A DNA stretch of 64,000 nucleotides from Clostridioides mangenotii TR (GCF_000498755.1 NZ_AXUS01000017.1:19481-83480); one strand, 5' to 3'. Numbered from the stretch's first letter, positions 48,833 to 58,075 are shown. The notes: generated from the sequence alone by a model not told the origin. Numbers and translations: made by a program.

Positions 48833-49711
48833 GTGAATAAAGCAGTTAAAATTATTTTTAAAGCAGTAGTATTTGCTGGAGCAGTATTTACATTTTTACT
48901 TACGATACTTATGGTATGTCATATATTTTATGAGAGTTATCCGGCATTCTCAAAAATTGGACTAAGACTTTTTAATATAGATGCTGAATGGAGACCCCTT
49001 AGCAATAATCCATCATACAGTATTATGGCGGCAATAGCAGGAACAATTTATGTACCAACTATAGCTGTTTTTATATCTGTAATTTTTGGTGTAGGATGTG
49101 CATTATTTTTAAATTTTTATACCACGAAGAAAATTTCAAATATGTGCCTTTCATTTATTGATCTAGTCGCTGGTATTCCTTCTGTAATTTTCGGATTTAT
49201 AGGCTTATCAGTACTAATTAAGTTCTTTGAAAATAATTTGAAGATGACATCGGGCGAATGTGTGCTTGCAGCTGGGATACTTCTAGCAGTTATATTACTG
49301 CCATTTGTAGTATCGGCTTGCAGTGAGTCCATTGAGGTATCCAGGAAAAAATATGAACTTACAGCACTATCTCTAGGACTCTCTAAAGAGGTATTTATTG
49401 TAAAAATATTATTGCCGTCTATGAAGACAAGTATTGTAACTTCAATAATGATGGCATTTGGACGAGGACTTGGCGAAACAATGGCAGTGATGATGGTAAT
49501 AGGAAATTCACCTATTTATCCAAAATTATTTGGACGAGCTCAGACAATACCTTCGCTTACAGCACTTGAGATGGGGAGTGTTGGATATGGAAGTCTTCAT
49601 CTTTCGGCTCTATACGCAGCAAACTTTGTGTTAATAATTATCCTAATAGTTGTGTTCGGAACAGGATATATATTCAAGAGGAGGTTACGTATAGATGAAG
49701 AGAGCATTTAG
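48833..49711 (+). CDS. pstC: phosphate ABC transporter permease PstC
   Basis: This 292-residue permease has about six transmembrane helices and the conserved ABC-coupling (EAA) region RGLGETMAVMMVIGN. With PstA it forms the phosphate channel. The start is GTG 48833 with AAAGGGGG upstream. It overlaps pstA by 17 bp. Confidence 0.94.
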   Translation: MNKAVKIIFKAVVFAGAVFTFLLTILMVCHIFYESYPAFSKIGLRLFNIDAEWRPLSNNPSYSIMAAIAGTIYVPTIAVFISVIFGVGCALFLNFYTTKKISNMCLSFIDLVAGIPSVIFGFIGLSVLIKFFENNLKMTSGECVLAAGILLAVILLPFVVSACSESIEVSRKKYELTALSLGLSKEVFIVKILLPSMKTSIVTSIMMAFGRGLGETMAVMMVIGNSPIYPKLFGRAQTIPSLTALEMGSVGYGSLHLSALYAANFVLIIILIVVFGTGYIFKRRLRIDEESI

Positions 49712-50558
49712 TAAGATAGTAGTTAGAGCTATATTATTTTCGCTTGGTATATTAGCACTAAGCGCAGTTTTCTATGTATTTGGATATATATTTTGGCGTG
49801 GAAAAGATGTTGTTAGTCTCTCATTTATTCTAGATTCACCATCGGGTATGCCTATTGGTACAGCGGGAGGAATATATCCAGCGCTTATAGGGTCTATTTC
49901 TTTAGGAGCATTCTCTGCTTTAATAGGTGGTGTATTTGGAATCTTGACAGCGATTTATATAACATTCTATGCTTCAAAGGGTGTACCGTACAATATAATT
50001 AGAGCTTCAGTATCTTTTTTATCTGGAATCCCGTCCATTATTTTTGGATTGGTAGGATATACACTACTGGTCTATAAATTCGGAATGGGTAGAAGCCTTT
50101 TGTGTGCAGGGATAACAGTTTCAGTAATGATACTACCATTTGTCGCTATAAGAGCACAAAAAGTATTTAGAGAAAATGAGACAAGGTATATGTATGAATC
50201 TTTATGTTTAGGGATCTCAAAAGAGCACACAATTTTAAAGGTTATATTACCATCTTGCTTTGTAGAATTGATAAGTGCTGTAGCGCTTGGAATGGCATAT
50301 GGTATGGGTGCAGTAGCCCCTATAATGTATACTGGAGCAGTTATGATATCTTCAATGCCGGCTGAATTCAATAAACCATTTATGTCACTTCCATACCATT
50401 TATACATGTTAGTTACGGATGGAGCCTCTTTTGAATACGCCTATGGAACTGCATTTGTACTGATGATATTATTGCTCCTTATACACCTGATCTGTAGAGG
50501 AATTGGAAGTTTGAGAGAGGGTGCGCAGTGGAAGTCTAGAAAGAACAAGGTGGATTAA
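49695..50558 (+). CDS. pstA: phosphate ABC transporter permease PstA
   Basis: This 287-residue permease has about six transmembrane helices, an N-terminal positively charged segment and the EAA-type coupling loop (ALGMAYGMGAVAPIMYTGAV). It pairs with PstC. Its ATG lies inside pstC and it ends 2 bp before pstB, consistent with one pstCAB transcript. Confidence 0.94.
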   Translation: MKRAFSKIVVRAILFSLGILALSAVFYVFGYIFWRGKDVVSLSFILDSPSGMPIGTAGGIYPALIGSISLGAFSALIGGVFGILTAIYITFYASKGVPYNIIRASVSFLSGIPSIIFGLVGYTLLVYKFGMGRSLLCAGITVSVMILPFVAIRAQKVFRENETRYMYESLCLGISKEHTILKVILPSCFVELISAVALGMAYGMGAVAPIMYTGAVMISSMPAEFNKPFMSLPYHLYMLVTDGASFEYAYGTAFVLMILLLLIHLICRGIGSLREGAQWKSRKNKVD

Positions 50559-50560
50559 TT

Positions 50561-51295
50561 ATGAATATAAAAATCGAACAATTACGTGTAGGATACGGAA
50601 AGAAACAAATTCTAAGCGATGTATCTCTATACATACCGACTAAGAAAATTACAGCTATTGTAGGCCAATCTGGGTGTGGAAAATCGACCCTTCTCAAATC
50701 CATAAATCGAATTATAGAAGAAGATGGAGGTAAGATCGAAGGGAAAATAATATTAGATGGCAGAGATACAACAGATATCCCAAAAGAGGAGCTTAGAAAA
50801 AATATAGGGTTGGTATTTCAACAACCAATAGTATTTCCGTACAGTATTGAAAAAAATATTGCATATGTACTAAATTATCATTTTAATTTAGATAAGCAGG
50901 AAGTTCAAAAGCGTACGAAGTATTACTTGGAAGTAGCAAAGTTATACGATGAAGTTAAAGCAAATTTAAAGATGCCTGCAAATAGATTATCTGGAGGACA
51001 GCAGCAGAGGCTCGCTATTGCGAGAAGTCTATGTGTGGAACCGAAAGTGCTGCTATTAGATGAACCATGCTCTGCCCTAGATATGAAAAATACAATAGCG
51101 ATTGAGAACATGTTATTGGAGCTTAAAGATAATTATTCAATAGTTATAGTAACCCATAATCTTGCACAGGCAAAGAGAGTTGCAGATCAAGTCGTATTTA
51201 TGGACAAAGGCAAAATTATTGAAATAAGTGATAAAGAAATGTTCTTTGAAGAACCAAAGACGGATTTAGCACGAGAATATATTAAGTATATGTAG
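50561..51295 (+). CDS. pstB: phosphate ABC transporter ATPase PstB
   Basis: This 244-residue ABC ATPase has Walker A GQSGCGKST (35-43), signature LSGGQQQRLAIARSL and Walker B VLLLDEPCSALD. It drives phosphate import by PstSCA. The PstB assignment rests on neighbours as much as sequence. Unusually, phoU does not follow; a HAD-type gene does. Confidence 0.92.
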   Translation: MNIKIEQLRVGYGKKQILSDVSLYIPTKKITAIVGQSGCGKSTLLKSINRIIEEDGGKIEGKIILDGRDTTDIPKEELRKNIGLVFQQPIVFPYSIEKNIAYVLNYHFNLDKQEVQKRTKYYLEVAKLYDEVKANLKMPANRLSGGQQQRLAIARSLCVEPKVLLLDEPCSALDMKNTIAIENMLLELKDNYSIVIVTHNLAQAKRVADQVVFMDKGKIIEISDKEMFFEEPKTDLAREYIKYM

Positions 51296-51306
51296 AGGGG
51301 ATAAAT

Positions 51307-51774
51307 ATGAAAATCGAAATTCCTGGATATAAAACACTAGAAATCAAAAATCTGGTATTGGATTACAATGGAACGATTGCAATTGATGGTTCAATACCTG
51401 TAGATATTAAAGAAAACTTGATAAAATTATCGGAAGAGTTCAATATCTATATATTGACAGCAGATACACATGGAGATGCTGAAGAACGATGTGAGGGTTT
51501 GCCGATTACAATAAAGACATTTCCTGGAGAATGTGCAGCAAACTCTAAATTAGATATTGTAAAAAATCTAGGTAGCGGCGTTTGCGCATGTATAGGAAAT
51601 GGACGAAATGATGCTTTAATGTTTAGGGAAGCAGAGCTATCTATAGCTGTTGTTGGAAAAGAGGGTATATATGCTCCCTTATTAGCTGAGTCTGATATAT
51701 GCGTAAGATGTATTGGAGATGGTTTAGAATTGTTTTTAAAGCCGGCTAGAATTATTGCAGATTTAAGAGGGTAG
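51307..51774 (+). CDS. HAD-superfamily protein resembling soluble P-type ATPase domains
   Basis: This 155-residue protein has motif I LDYNGT (Asp19 nucleophile, Asn21 where most phosphatases have a second Asp), the lysine of motif III (about K81) and motif IV GNGRNDALM (Asp102). The Asn replacement and compact size match the cap-less group of soluble P-type ATPase-like HAD proteins. The substrate is unknown. It starts 11 bp after pstB with AGAGGGG upstream, where phoU would normally be, so it is probably cotranscribed with pst and may act in phosphate metabolism; that is inference. Confidence 0.82.
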   Translation: MKIEIPGYKTLEIKNLVLDYNGTIAIDGSIPVDIKENLIKLSEEFNIYILTADTHGDAEERCEGLPITIKTFPGECAANSKLDIVKNLGSGVCACIGNGRNDALMFREAELSIAVVGKEGIYAPLLAESDICVRCIGDGLELFLKPARIIADLRG

Positions 51775-52130
51775 ATAAGTTTTAGTGAATCTTATAGCAT
51801 AGTCCATTTAACAACGATCACGAATGGGCATAGGGTTGTATATTCTAAAAAAAATTTTAGCATTTATAGTAACATATAATGTATCTAGTTTGATTGCAGA
51901 TAGTATCGCAATTATAATTTTTTTATTAATGAGATATAATTTTGAAGGTGTAATGATTGAAGTTCAAAAAATGTTATGAATCTAGTGATCTAATCATAGA
52001 ATGATAAAACATATTACATGAAATAGACGAATTGATATTGCTATGATAAAATGGTTATTAATTATTAAAAAATAATTAGAAAATAATATGTGTTAAAAAA
52101 TAATTGTTAAAATAAAAGGATGAAGAACAC
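51775..52130. other. intergenic region with a possible transporter remnant
   Basis: No intact gene. The frame from about 51864 to 51979 reads FIVTYNVSSLIADSIAIIIF and LLMRYNFEGVMIEVQKML before a stop, which looks like the last membrane helix and tail of a MATE-type efflux protein. Upstream sequence is too degraded to confirm. The rest is A+T-rich with no clear signal. Confidence 0.4.
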
Positions 52131-52496
52131 ATGGAATTTATAGTAGATAAAAGAGGCGAATCTAAAGTAGTAATTGTGGACAGTGTGGATAAGTCTATAA
52201 AAAACACAGGTGATGCAATGGATATTATGGCATCAATAAGCTACAATTATAAGTGCCAAAAATTTGTAATAAAAAAAGAGAATATTGTCGAAGAATTTTT
52301 TGATTTAAAGACTAGGCTTGCAGGGGAAATACTTCAGAAATATACAAATTATAGTATGAAAGTCGCAATAGTAGGCGACTTTAGCGTATACGAAAGCAAA
52401 AGCTTAAAAGATTTTATATACGAATGTAATCATGGAAAACAAATTTTCTTTGTCGAAAATATAGACGATGCTTTGGATAGGTTACATAGTATTTAA
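52131..52496 (+). CDS. DUF4180 family protein
   Basis: This 121-residue protein has the alternating alpha/beta pattern and conserved segments of DUF4180 (DAMDIMASISYNYKCQKFVI, then LKTRLAGEILQKYTNYSMKV and AIVGDFS). Function is unknown. Members are usually small stand-alone cytoplasmic proteins. It has a GGATGAAGA ribosome binding site of moderate strength and no obvious operon partner. Confidence 0.82.
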   Translation: MEFIVDKRGESKVVIVDSVDKSIKNTGDAMDIMASISYNYKCQKFVIKKENIVEEFFDLKTRLAGEILQKYTNYSMKVAIVGDFSVYESKSLKDFIYECNHGKQIFFVENIDDALDRLHSI

Positions 52497-52682
52497 ATTT
52501 CTAAAATAACTTATATATCGAATGTGTATTTTTTAGTGTATTAATTGTGAACAATGTGGATAACTTTTCTGATTAAAAGGATTGACAATTTTTTTAAAAA
52601 AATTATAAATAAAAATCATATATAATAAACTATAAAAATTTTATAGAAATAATAAAAATTAACAACTACCTAACAACTCTTG

Positions 52683-52711
52683 TTGACATTTATCTATTTA
52701 GGTTATATACT
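52683..52711 (+). promoter_or_regulatory. sigma-A-type promoter of the rib operon
   Basis: TTGACA (52683-52688), a 17-nt spacer and TATACT (52706-52711), ending about 20 bp before the FMN riboswitch. Confidence 0.85.
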
Positions 52712-52729
52712 AATTTTAAAATTAAATAC

Positions 52730-52836
52730 TCTTCAGGGCGGGGTGTGATTCCCCACCGGTGGTTATAGCCCACGCGCCATATGGCATGATTCGGTGTGAT
52801 TCCGAAGCCGACAGTATAGTCTGGATGAAAGAAGAA
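52730..52836 (+). ncRNA. FMN riboswitch (RFN element)
   Basis: The conserved blocks of the RFN aptamer appear in order: CTTCAGGGCGGGGTG, GATTCCCCACCGGTGGT, GCCCACG, GTGTGATTCCGAAGCCGACA, GTATAGTCTGGATGAAAGAA. The outer stem pairs CTTC with GAAG. It lies between the rib promoter and ribD and should close the operon by termination when FMN is abundant. Confidence 0.97.
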
Positions 52837-52952
52837 TAGATAAAATAAACTATATTAAGCAATATTTCAGTAATTGTATTAGCACTGACTGATACTATTT
52901 GTATTAGTCTAAAACGATTTACTGTAATTTATTTTATTGATGAGATAATATC

Positions 52953-52983
52953 GCTCTGGAATTTTTATTCCAGAGCTTTTTTA
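52953..52983 (+). terminator. riboswitch-controlled terminator
   Basis: GCTCTGGAAT (52953-52962) pairs with ATTCCAGAGC (52967-52976), followed by TTTTTT. It is the expected expression platform of the FMN riboswitch. Confidence 0.88.
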
Positions 52984-52998
52984 TTTTAGATATCTGTG

Positions 52999-53027
52999 AA
53001 AAACGCCCTTATTTTGGGGCGTTTTTT
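52999..53027 (+). terminator. second terminator hairpin before ribD
   Basis: AAAAACGCCC pairs with GGGCGTTTTT around a short loop, followed by TTAATTT. It lies only 22 bp downstream of the first terminator and 34 bp before the ribD start. Confidence 0.8.
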
Positions 53028-53060
53028 AATTTATATTTAGAATCAGGTCAGGAGGTACTT

Positions 53061-54158
53061 ATGGATAAAGATTTGTTTTACATGAAAAAAGCACTGGATT
53101 TAGCTAAAAAAGGAGCTGGAAGGGTTAGTCCAAATCCAATGGTAGGCGCAGTAATTGTAAAAGACGGTGAAATAATAGGCTCTGGTTACCATAAAGAGTA
53201 TGGAGGCGCACACGCTGAGGTAAATGCTATTAGTAGTTGTACAAATGATCTTTATGGTTCTACAATTTATGTGACCTTAGAACCTTGTTGCCATTACGGC
53301 AAAACCCCTCCATGCACGGATGTAATTATAAAAAGCGGAATAAAAAGAGTTGTAGTTGGATCTGTAGACAACAATCCTCTGGTAAGCGGACAGGGAATAG
53401 ATAAGCTAGAAAAACATGGTATAAAAGTTGAGTCAAGCGTACTGAGAGAAAAATGTGATGAGATAAATGAAGTGTTTTTTTACTCTAACAGGGTACATAA
53501 ACCGTTTGTAATTATGAAATACGGAATGACCGCAGATGGCAAAATTGCAACTGTCACTGGGGAATCAAAGTGGATAACTACTGAAAAATCTAGAGAAAAA
53601 GTACATAAAACCAGAAATGACCTATCATCGATAATGGTTGGGATTGGAACTGTTTTGAAAGATGATCCACTTTTAACATGTAGAACTACAGACGGTAAAA
53701 ACCCTATTAGAATAATTTGTGACAGTCAACTTAAATTGCCCCTGAGCTCTAAAATTGTAAAGACTGCTAAAAATATAAAGACTGTAGTCGCAACTATAAG
53801 TGAAGATAATAATAAGATACAAATTTTAGAAAATCTTGGAGTTGAAGTTATAACTGTATCAAATTTGAATGAGAGATTGGATTTAAATGATCTTATGAAA
53901 AAGCTTTGGGATCTAAAAATAAATAGCATTTTGCTTGAGGGAGGCTCGACACTAAATTATAGTGCTCTTGAAAGTGGGATAGTCGATAGATTGAATATAT
54001 ATATAGCTCCTAAGATTTTTGGAGGATCTAGGAGTATATCGCCAATAGGGGGAGAAGGGGTATCAGATATTAAAAATGCTTTTAAGTTGAAATACAGAAA
54101 AACAACTATGTTTGATGAGGATATATTAATTGAATACGATGTTTTGACTAAGAGGTAA
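53061..54158 (+). CDS. ribD: bifunctional riboflavin-specific deaminase/reductase RibD
   Basis: This 365-residue fusion has an N-terminal zinc cytidine-deaminase-like domain (HAE at 51-53; PCCHYGKTPPC at 75-85) and a C-terminal dihydrofolate-reductase-like domain (about 145-363). It carries out the second and third steps of riboflavin synthesis from GTP. AGGAGGT lies 5 bp before the ATG. It is the first gene of the riboswitch-controlled rib operon. Confidence 0.97.
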   Translation: MDKDLFYMKKALDLAKKGAGRVSPNPMVGAVIVKDGEIIGSGYHKEYGGAHAEVNAISSCTNDLYGSTIYVTLEPCCHYGKTPPCTDVIIKSGIKRVVVGSVDNNPLVSGQGIDKLEKHGIKVESSVLREKCDEINEVFFYSNRVHKPFVIMKYGMTADGKIATVTGESKWITTEKSREKVHKTRNDLSSIMVGIGTVLKDDPLLTCRTTDGKNPIRIICDSQLKLPLSSKIVKTAKNIKTVVATISEDNNKIQILENLGVEVITVSNLNERLDLNDLMKKLWDLKINSILLEGGSTLNYSALESGIVDRLNIYIAPKIFGGSRSISPIGGEGVSDIKNAFKLKYRKTTMFDEDILIEYDVLTKR

Positions 54159-54205
54159 ATTTATATATAAATAGATATAAAACTTGTATAGGCGGGGAGG
54201 AAATC

Positions 54206-54841
54206 ATGTTTACAGGTATAGTCGAGGAAATAGGAACTATAAAAAATATAGTTAAAAGCAGATCTTCTTTTAAACTTACAATCAAAGCCAAAAAAGTATT
54301 AACCGATATAAAACTCGGCGATAGTATTGCAGTAAGTGGAATATGTTTGACGGCAGAAAATATATCAACGACAACATTTGCAGCAGATGTTATGTCAGAA
54401 ACATTGGCTAGAAGTTCTCTAAATCTACTAAAGCAGGGAGACAAAGTGAATTTAGAGAGGGCAATGCCTATTAATGGCAGATTTGGGGGACATATAGTCT
54501 CAGGTCATATTGACGGAGTTGGAACAATAACTGGACGAGAAGAAGATGGCAACGCTGTGTGGATAAAGATAAAGGCTGATGAAAATATACTTAAATATGT
54601 AGTTCTAAAAGGTTCAATTGCCATAGATGGAATAAGTTTAACAATAGCTCATGTTGATATGGAGTCTTTTAAAGTGTCGATAATACCGCACACTATGAGT
54701 CAAACGACGCTTCTTGATAAAAGCGTAGGAAATAATGTTAATTTAGAGTGTGATGTTGTAGGTAAATACATAGAAAAGTTGATTGGATTTAAAAGTGGCT
54801 CGGATGCAAAGGAAAGTGTGAGTTGTAAAAAACAAAAATAG
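54206..54841 (+). CDS. ribE: riboflavin synthase alpha chain RibE
   Basis: This 211-residue protein is built of two similar lumazine-binding barrels (MFTGIVEEIGTIKNI start, and GGHIVSGHIDGVGTI at the start of the second). It dismutates two 6,7-dimethyl-8-ribityllumazine molecules into riboflavin and pyrimidine. A serine- and lysine-containing tail (ESVSCKKQK) extends beyond the conserved fold. The ribosome binding site is GGGGAGG. Confidence 0.96.
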   Translation: MFTGIVEEIGTIKNIVKSRSSFKLTIKAKKVLTDIKLGDSIAVSGICLTAENISTTTFAADVMSETLARSSLNLLKQGDKVNLERAMPINGRFGGHIVSGHIDGVGTITGREEDGNAVWIKIKADENILKYVVLKGSIAIDGISLTIAHVDMESFKVSIIPHTMSQTTLLDKSVGNNVNLECDVVGKYIEKLIGFKSGSDAKESVSCKKQK

Positions 54842-54908
54842 ATGAAGGCTTTTTAAAAATAAATGGTTTTTAAGTTAAATAAAAATAGATAATTTTGGAG
54901 GTTGAGAT

Positions 54909-55523
54909 ATGTCTGTGTTTGGAACAATAGAAGAAGCAATTGAAGATATTAAATTGGGTAAGATGATAGTTGTGACTGATGATCCAGAACGAGAGAACGA
55001 AGGAGATCTAATCTGTGCTGCTGAGTTTGCTACATGTGAAGTAATAAATTTTATGGCTTCGAACGCGAAGGGTTTGATATGTATGCCTATGAGTGAGAGT
55101 ATGACAGAAAAGTTAGGACTACCGCAAATGGTTGATAAAAATACCGATAATCATGAAACTGCTTTTACAGTATCTATAGATCATGTAGATACAACAACGG
55201 GAATTTCGGCGATTGAGAGATCAGTAACTGCCGTAAAGAGTACTTTAGGAGATGCTAAGCCTGAAGACTTCAGGAGACCAGGACATATGTTTCCGCTTAA
55301 AGCAAAGGATGGTGGAGTTATAGAGAGAAATGGTCATACGGAGGCGACTGTGGATTTCGTAAAGATCGCAGGATTAAAAGAGATAGGCATATGCTGCGAG
55401 ATTATGAGGGAAGATGGAACTATGATGAGAACCAAAGAACTAAAAGAGTTTTCTAAAGAGCATGGTTTAACTTTTGTAACTATAAAGGATTTAATCAAGT
55501 ACAGAAAAGACAACAATTTGTAA
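54909..55523 (+). CDS. ribB: 3,4-dihydroxy-2-butanone 4-phosphate synthase RibB (stand-alone)
   Basis: This 204-residue enzyme has the metal and substrate motifs [11 protein letters not shown] and RRPGHMFPL. It makes the four-carbon precursor of lumazine from ribulose 5-phosphate. In most Firmicutes this domain is fused to GTP cyclohydrolase II (RibBA); here it ends at TAA 55521-55523 and RibA is encoded separately 94 bp later. The ribosome binding site is TGGAGGT. Confidence 0.95.
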   Translation: MSVFGTIEEAIEDIKLGKMIVVTDDPERENEGDLICAAEFATCEVINFMASNAKGLICMPMSESMTEKLGLPQMVDKNTDNHETAFTVSIDHVDTTTGISAIERSVTAVKSTLGDAKPEDFRRPGHMFPLKAKDGGVIERNGHTEATVDFVKIAGLKEIGICCEIMREDGTMMRTKELKEFSKEHGLTFVTIKDLIKYRKDNNL

Positions 55524-55617
55524 CTATAGATAGCAAAGAGTTAGCAAATAAATGAGTCGACGAATAAATAAGTTGCTAAGTATAGAAATGAAATATTTGT
55601 AAAGTGGTGATTAGATT

Positions 55618-56325
55618 ATGAACACAGGACAAAACAGTAATACGGGTAAAAATAAGGATAAAGAAGAAAATTGTGAATATAGAATATCAGATAAGGAAAA
55701 AAATAATTTGCGATTTAAAGTCAAAAAAATGGAGCATGTAGTAAAAGCAGATATGCCTACAAAATACGGAAAATTTGATATACATGGATATGTAAATAAA
55801 GAAAATGGAGAACATCATATAGCATTGGTTATGGGAGATATAGGTAATGGAGAGCCTGTTCTTGTTAGAGTCCATTCAGAGTGTTTAACTGGAGATGCTT
55901 TAGGAAGCTCAAAATGTGATTGTGGCGATCAGTATGAAGCTGCTATGAAGGCTATTGCAGATGAAGGAAGAGGGGTTCTAATATATTTAAGACAAGAAGG
56001 AAGGGGTATAGGGCTAATTAATAAACTTAAAGCTTATTCTCTTCAAGATGAAGGCCTTGATACTGTCGAAGCTAATTTAGCTTTGGGATTTCCAGCCGAT
56101 TTAAGAGATTATTCTGTAGGGGCTGAAATGCTACTCGATTTGAATATAGATAAATTAAAACTTTTAACAAACAACCCGGATAAAATATCGGGAATAGAAA
56201 AGTATGGAATTGAAATAGTAGATAGAGTTCCTATAGAGACTGTACATAAAAAAGACTGCGAATTTTACATGTATGTTAAAAAAGAAAAGATGGGTCATAT
56301 TTTAGGTACTTATAATAAAAACTAA
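55618..56325 (+). CDS. ribA: GTP cyclohydrolase II RibA (stand-alone)
   Basis: This 235-residue enzyme has the zinc ligands CLTGDALGSSKCDCGDQ and the catalytic RQEGRGIGLINKLKAYSLQD region. It opens GTP to start riboflavin synthesis. The first ~37 residues are a polar extension rich in Asn and Lys before the conserved VVKADMPTKYGKF. The ATG follows a weak AGTGGTGAT site. No DHBP synthase domain is attached. Confidence 0.94.
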   Translation: MNTGQNSNTGKNKDKEENCEYRISDKEKNNLRFKVKKMEHVVKADMPTKYGKFDIHGYVNKENGEHHIALVMGDIGNGEPVLVRVHSECLTGDALGSSKCDCGDQYEAAMKAIADEGRGVLIYLRQEGRGIGLINKLKAYSLQDEGLDTVEANLALGFPADLRDYSVGAEMLLDLNIDKLKLLTNNPDKISGIEKYGIEIVDRVPIETVHKKDCEFYMYVKKEKMGHILGTYNKN

Positions 56326-56343
56326 AAAATAGGAGGTATGAAT

Positions 56344-56817
56344 ATGAACGTATATGAGGGAAGATTGGTTGCAGATAAGAGTATTAAAATTGGTATTGTA
56401 GCGGCGAGATTCAATGAGTTTATTGTTGGAAAGCTTATTGAAGGAGCACTTGATGGTTTGAGACGACATGATGTAAAGGAAGAAGATATATCGTTGGCAT
56501 GGGTTCCTGGTGCATTTGAAATACCTTTGATAGCTGGAAGAATGGCTAAATCAGGAATGTATGATGCAGTTATATGCTTAGGGGCAGTAATAAGAGGATC
56601 TACAACCCATTATGACTATGTTTGCAGCGAAGTATCTAAAGGAATCGCGAATGTATCTTTAAAGAGTGATATTCCAGTATTATTTGGGGTACTTACAACC
56701 GAAAATATTGAACAAGCTATTGAAAGAGCAGGCTCTAAAGCTGGTAATAAAGGTTTTGAGAGTGCAACGGCTGCGATAGAGATGGTAAACCTAATAAAAT
56801 CATTACCTCAAAAATAG
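56344..56817 (+). CDS. ribH: 6,7-dimethyl-8-ribityllumazine synthase RibH
   Basis: This enzyme of about 157 residues has the conserved [10 protein letters not shown] and [18 protein letters not shown] segments. It condenses the RibD product with the RibB product and forms icosahedral capsids in many bacteria. I chose ATG 56344, 6 bp after AGGAGGT; the in-frame ATG at 56338 abuts that site. It is the last gene of the rib operon. Confidence 0.96.
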   Translation: MNVYEGRLVADKSIKIGIVAARFNEFIVGKLIEGALDGLRRHDVKEEDISLAWVPGAFEIPLIAGRMAKSGMYDAVICLGAVIRGSTTHYDYVCSEVSKGIANVSLKSDIPVLFGVLTTENIEQAIERAGSKAGNKGFESATAAIEMVNLIKSLPQK

Positions 56818-56989
56818 TTGGTAGATAAAATTGTTTCTCAATTAATTCTGAGGCCCTATAATTCTAATATAAAGGGATAAGATGATTTGATATAAAAATA
56901 CAAGATAATAAGTGTAAATGAAAATCGAAAAAGAATAAATAAATAAAAAACTCAAATAAAAAGTGCAAATAATAATTTAATATAAAAAT

Positions 56990-57023
56990 AGAGGCTTAGA
57001 ATCCGAGGTTGATTTTAAGCCTC
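56990..57023. terminator. bidirectional hairpin between ribH and the DUF3021 gene
   Basis: GAGGCTTA pairs with TAAGCCTC around an 18-nt loop, with A-rich sequence before and TTAACTTTG after. It separates convergent transcripts. Confidence 0.7.
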
Positions 57024-57061
57024 TTAACTTTGGTTAGATATTGTTTTAGATTTTTCCGAAG

Positions 57062-57475
57062 TTACTTTTTTAAAAGCTTATTTAACTCATTAGAAATTTT
57101 CTGATTTTCCCAGTTAGAATAAAAGTAAAATACAATTATATGAGCTAATATTGCAATAATTAGCATCATAAAAATCCAAGGCTTAATAATTTCAAACATA
57201 TTAGTAGAAAATAACCAAACTGATACAACTCCACCAGAAATATTAATTACTGAAGAAATAATAATTTTGCCATAAACCTTCATTGAAGAAAAATTCCATA
57301 ATACTGGATACATAAGTCCGAAAATTATCGCAAATATTGTGCTGATACCAACTAATTTCCAAATATATGGAAGTGTTAATGTAAGGTCGTTTAAAAATAT
57401 AGATATTAATCCTAAAATCCATACAAAGGTTATAGAAAAAGTTTGAAAAAAGTCTGATTTAAGTTGTTTTACCAT
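57062..57475 (-). CDS. DUF3021 membrane protein
   Basis: This 137-residue protein has four predicted transmembrane helices (about 12-28, 38-57, 68-90, 98-117) and a charged C-terminal tail. DUF3021 proteins are typically encoded right after a LytTR-type regulator, as here with a 7-bp overlap; in streptococci similar membrane partners (HdrM, BrsM type) inhibit their LytTR partner. The trigger is unknown. Confidence 0.85.
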   Translation of the reverse strand: MVKQLKSDFFQTFSITFVWILGLISIFLNDLTLTLPYIWKLVGISTIFAIIFGLMYPVLWNFSSMKVYGKIIISSVINISGGVVSVWLFSTNMFEIIKPWIFMMLIIAILAHIIVFYFYSNWENQKISNELNKLLKK

Positions 57476-57912
57476 GATAATCTCTCCTTAATTGATTTTA
57501 CATAATTTCTACTTACAAGATACGATGAATGATCGCTTAGCGATACTTCTAAACGTGAGTTTGATGCTGAGGAAAACTTCTCTATTTCATCTAAATTGAT
57601 GATTGTTTGATTATTTATTTTAGATAAATGGTTTTCATTTATCTTTTCTAATTCTTTAAGTCGTTTATTAATCAAATATAGTTCGCCAGTTTTCATTTTT
57701 ACAGAGCACATGTGCCCTTCAGACTGAAAAACTAGTACTGAATTAATATCCACTTGATGTCTACTATCGTTTTTAGCATTGATAACCGTTAGTTTACGTC
57801 CATTATTAAGATGATCTTTTATATTTTGAGCTAATTTGTTATTTTCGGGATTTATTTTAATTATTAATTCCTCTTTGCTCATAAGCTTATCAAGTAAAAT
57901 ATTTATTTTCAT
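57469..57912 (-). CDS. LytTR-family DNA-binding regulator
   Basis: This 147-residue protein carries a C-terminal LytTR domain (about 48-145; VLVFQSEGHMCSVKMKTGEL and SRNYVKSIKERLSW) with no receiver domain. The N-terminal part (about 1-40) is a short alpha/beta segment seen in LytTR regulators paired with DUF3021. The ribosome binding site is AGGAGG. It probably represses or activates its own operon. Confidence 0.87.
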   Translation of the reverse strand: MKINILLDKLMSKEELIIKINPENNKLAQNIKDHLNNGRKLTVINAKNDSRHQVDINSVLVFQSEGHMCSVKMKTGELYLINKRLKELEKINENHLSKINNQTIINLDEIEKFSSASNSRLEVSLSDHSSYLVSRNYVKSIKERLSW

Positions 57913-58075
57913 AATTCCTCCTTCCCATGATATTAATATACTATCTGATTGCCTGATTATCTATAGTTTATTGTTTTGTTGCACTTTCTGGTCATTTTTT
58001 TACATTTTATAGCTGATTAGACAGATATACAAGATTCAATTGGTATTTAGAAATTTCTAAATTAAAAAATTATGC

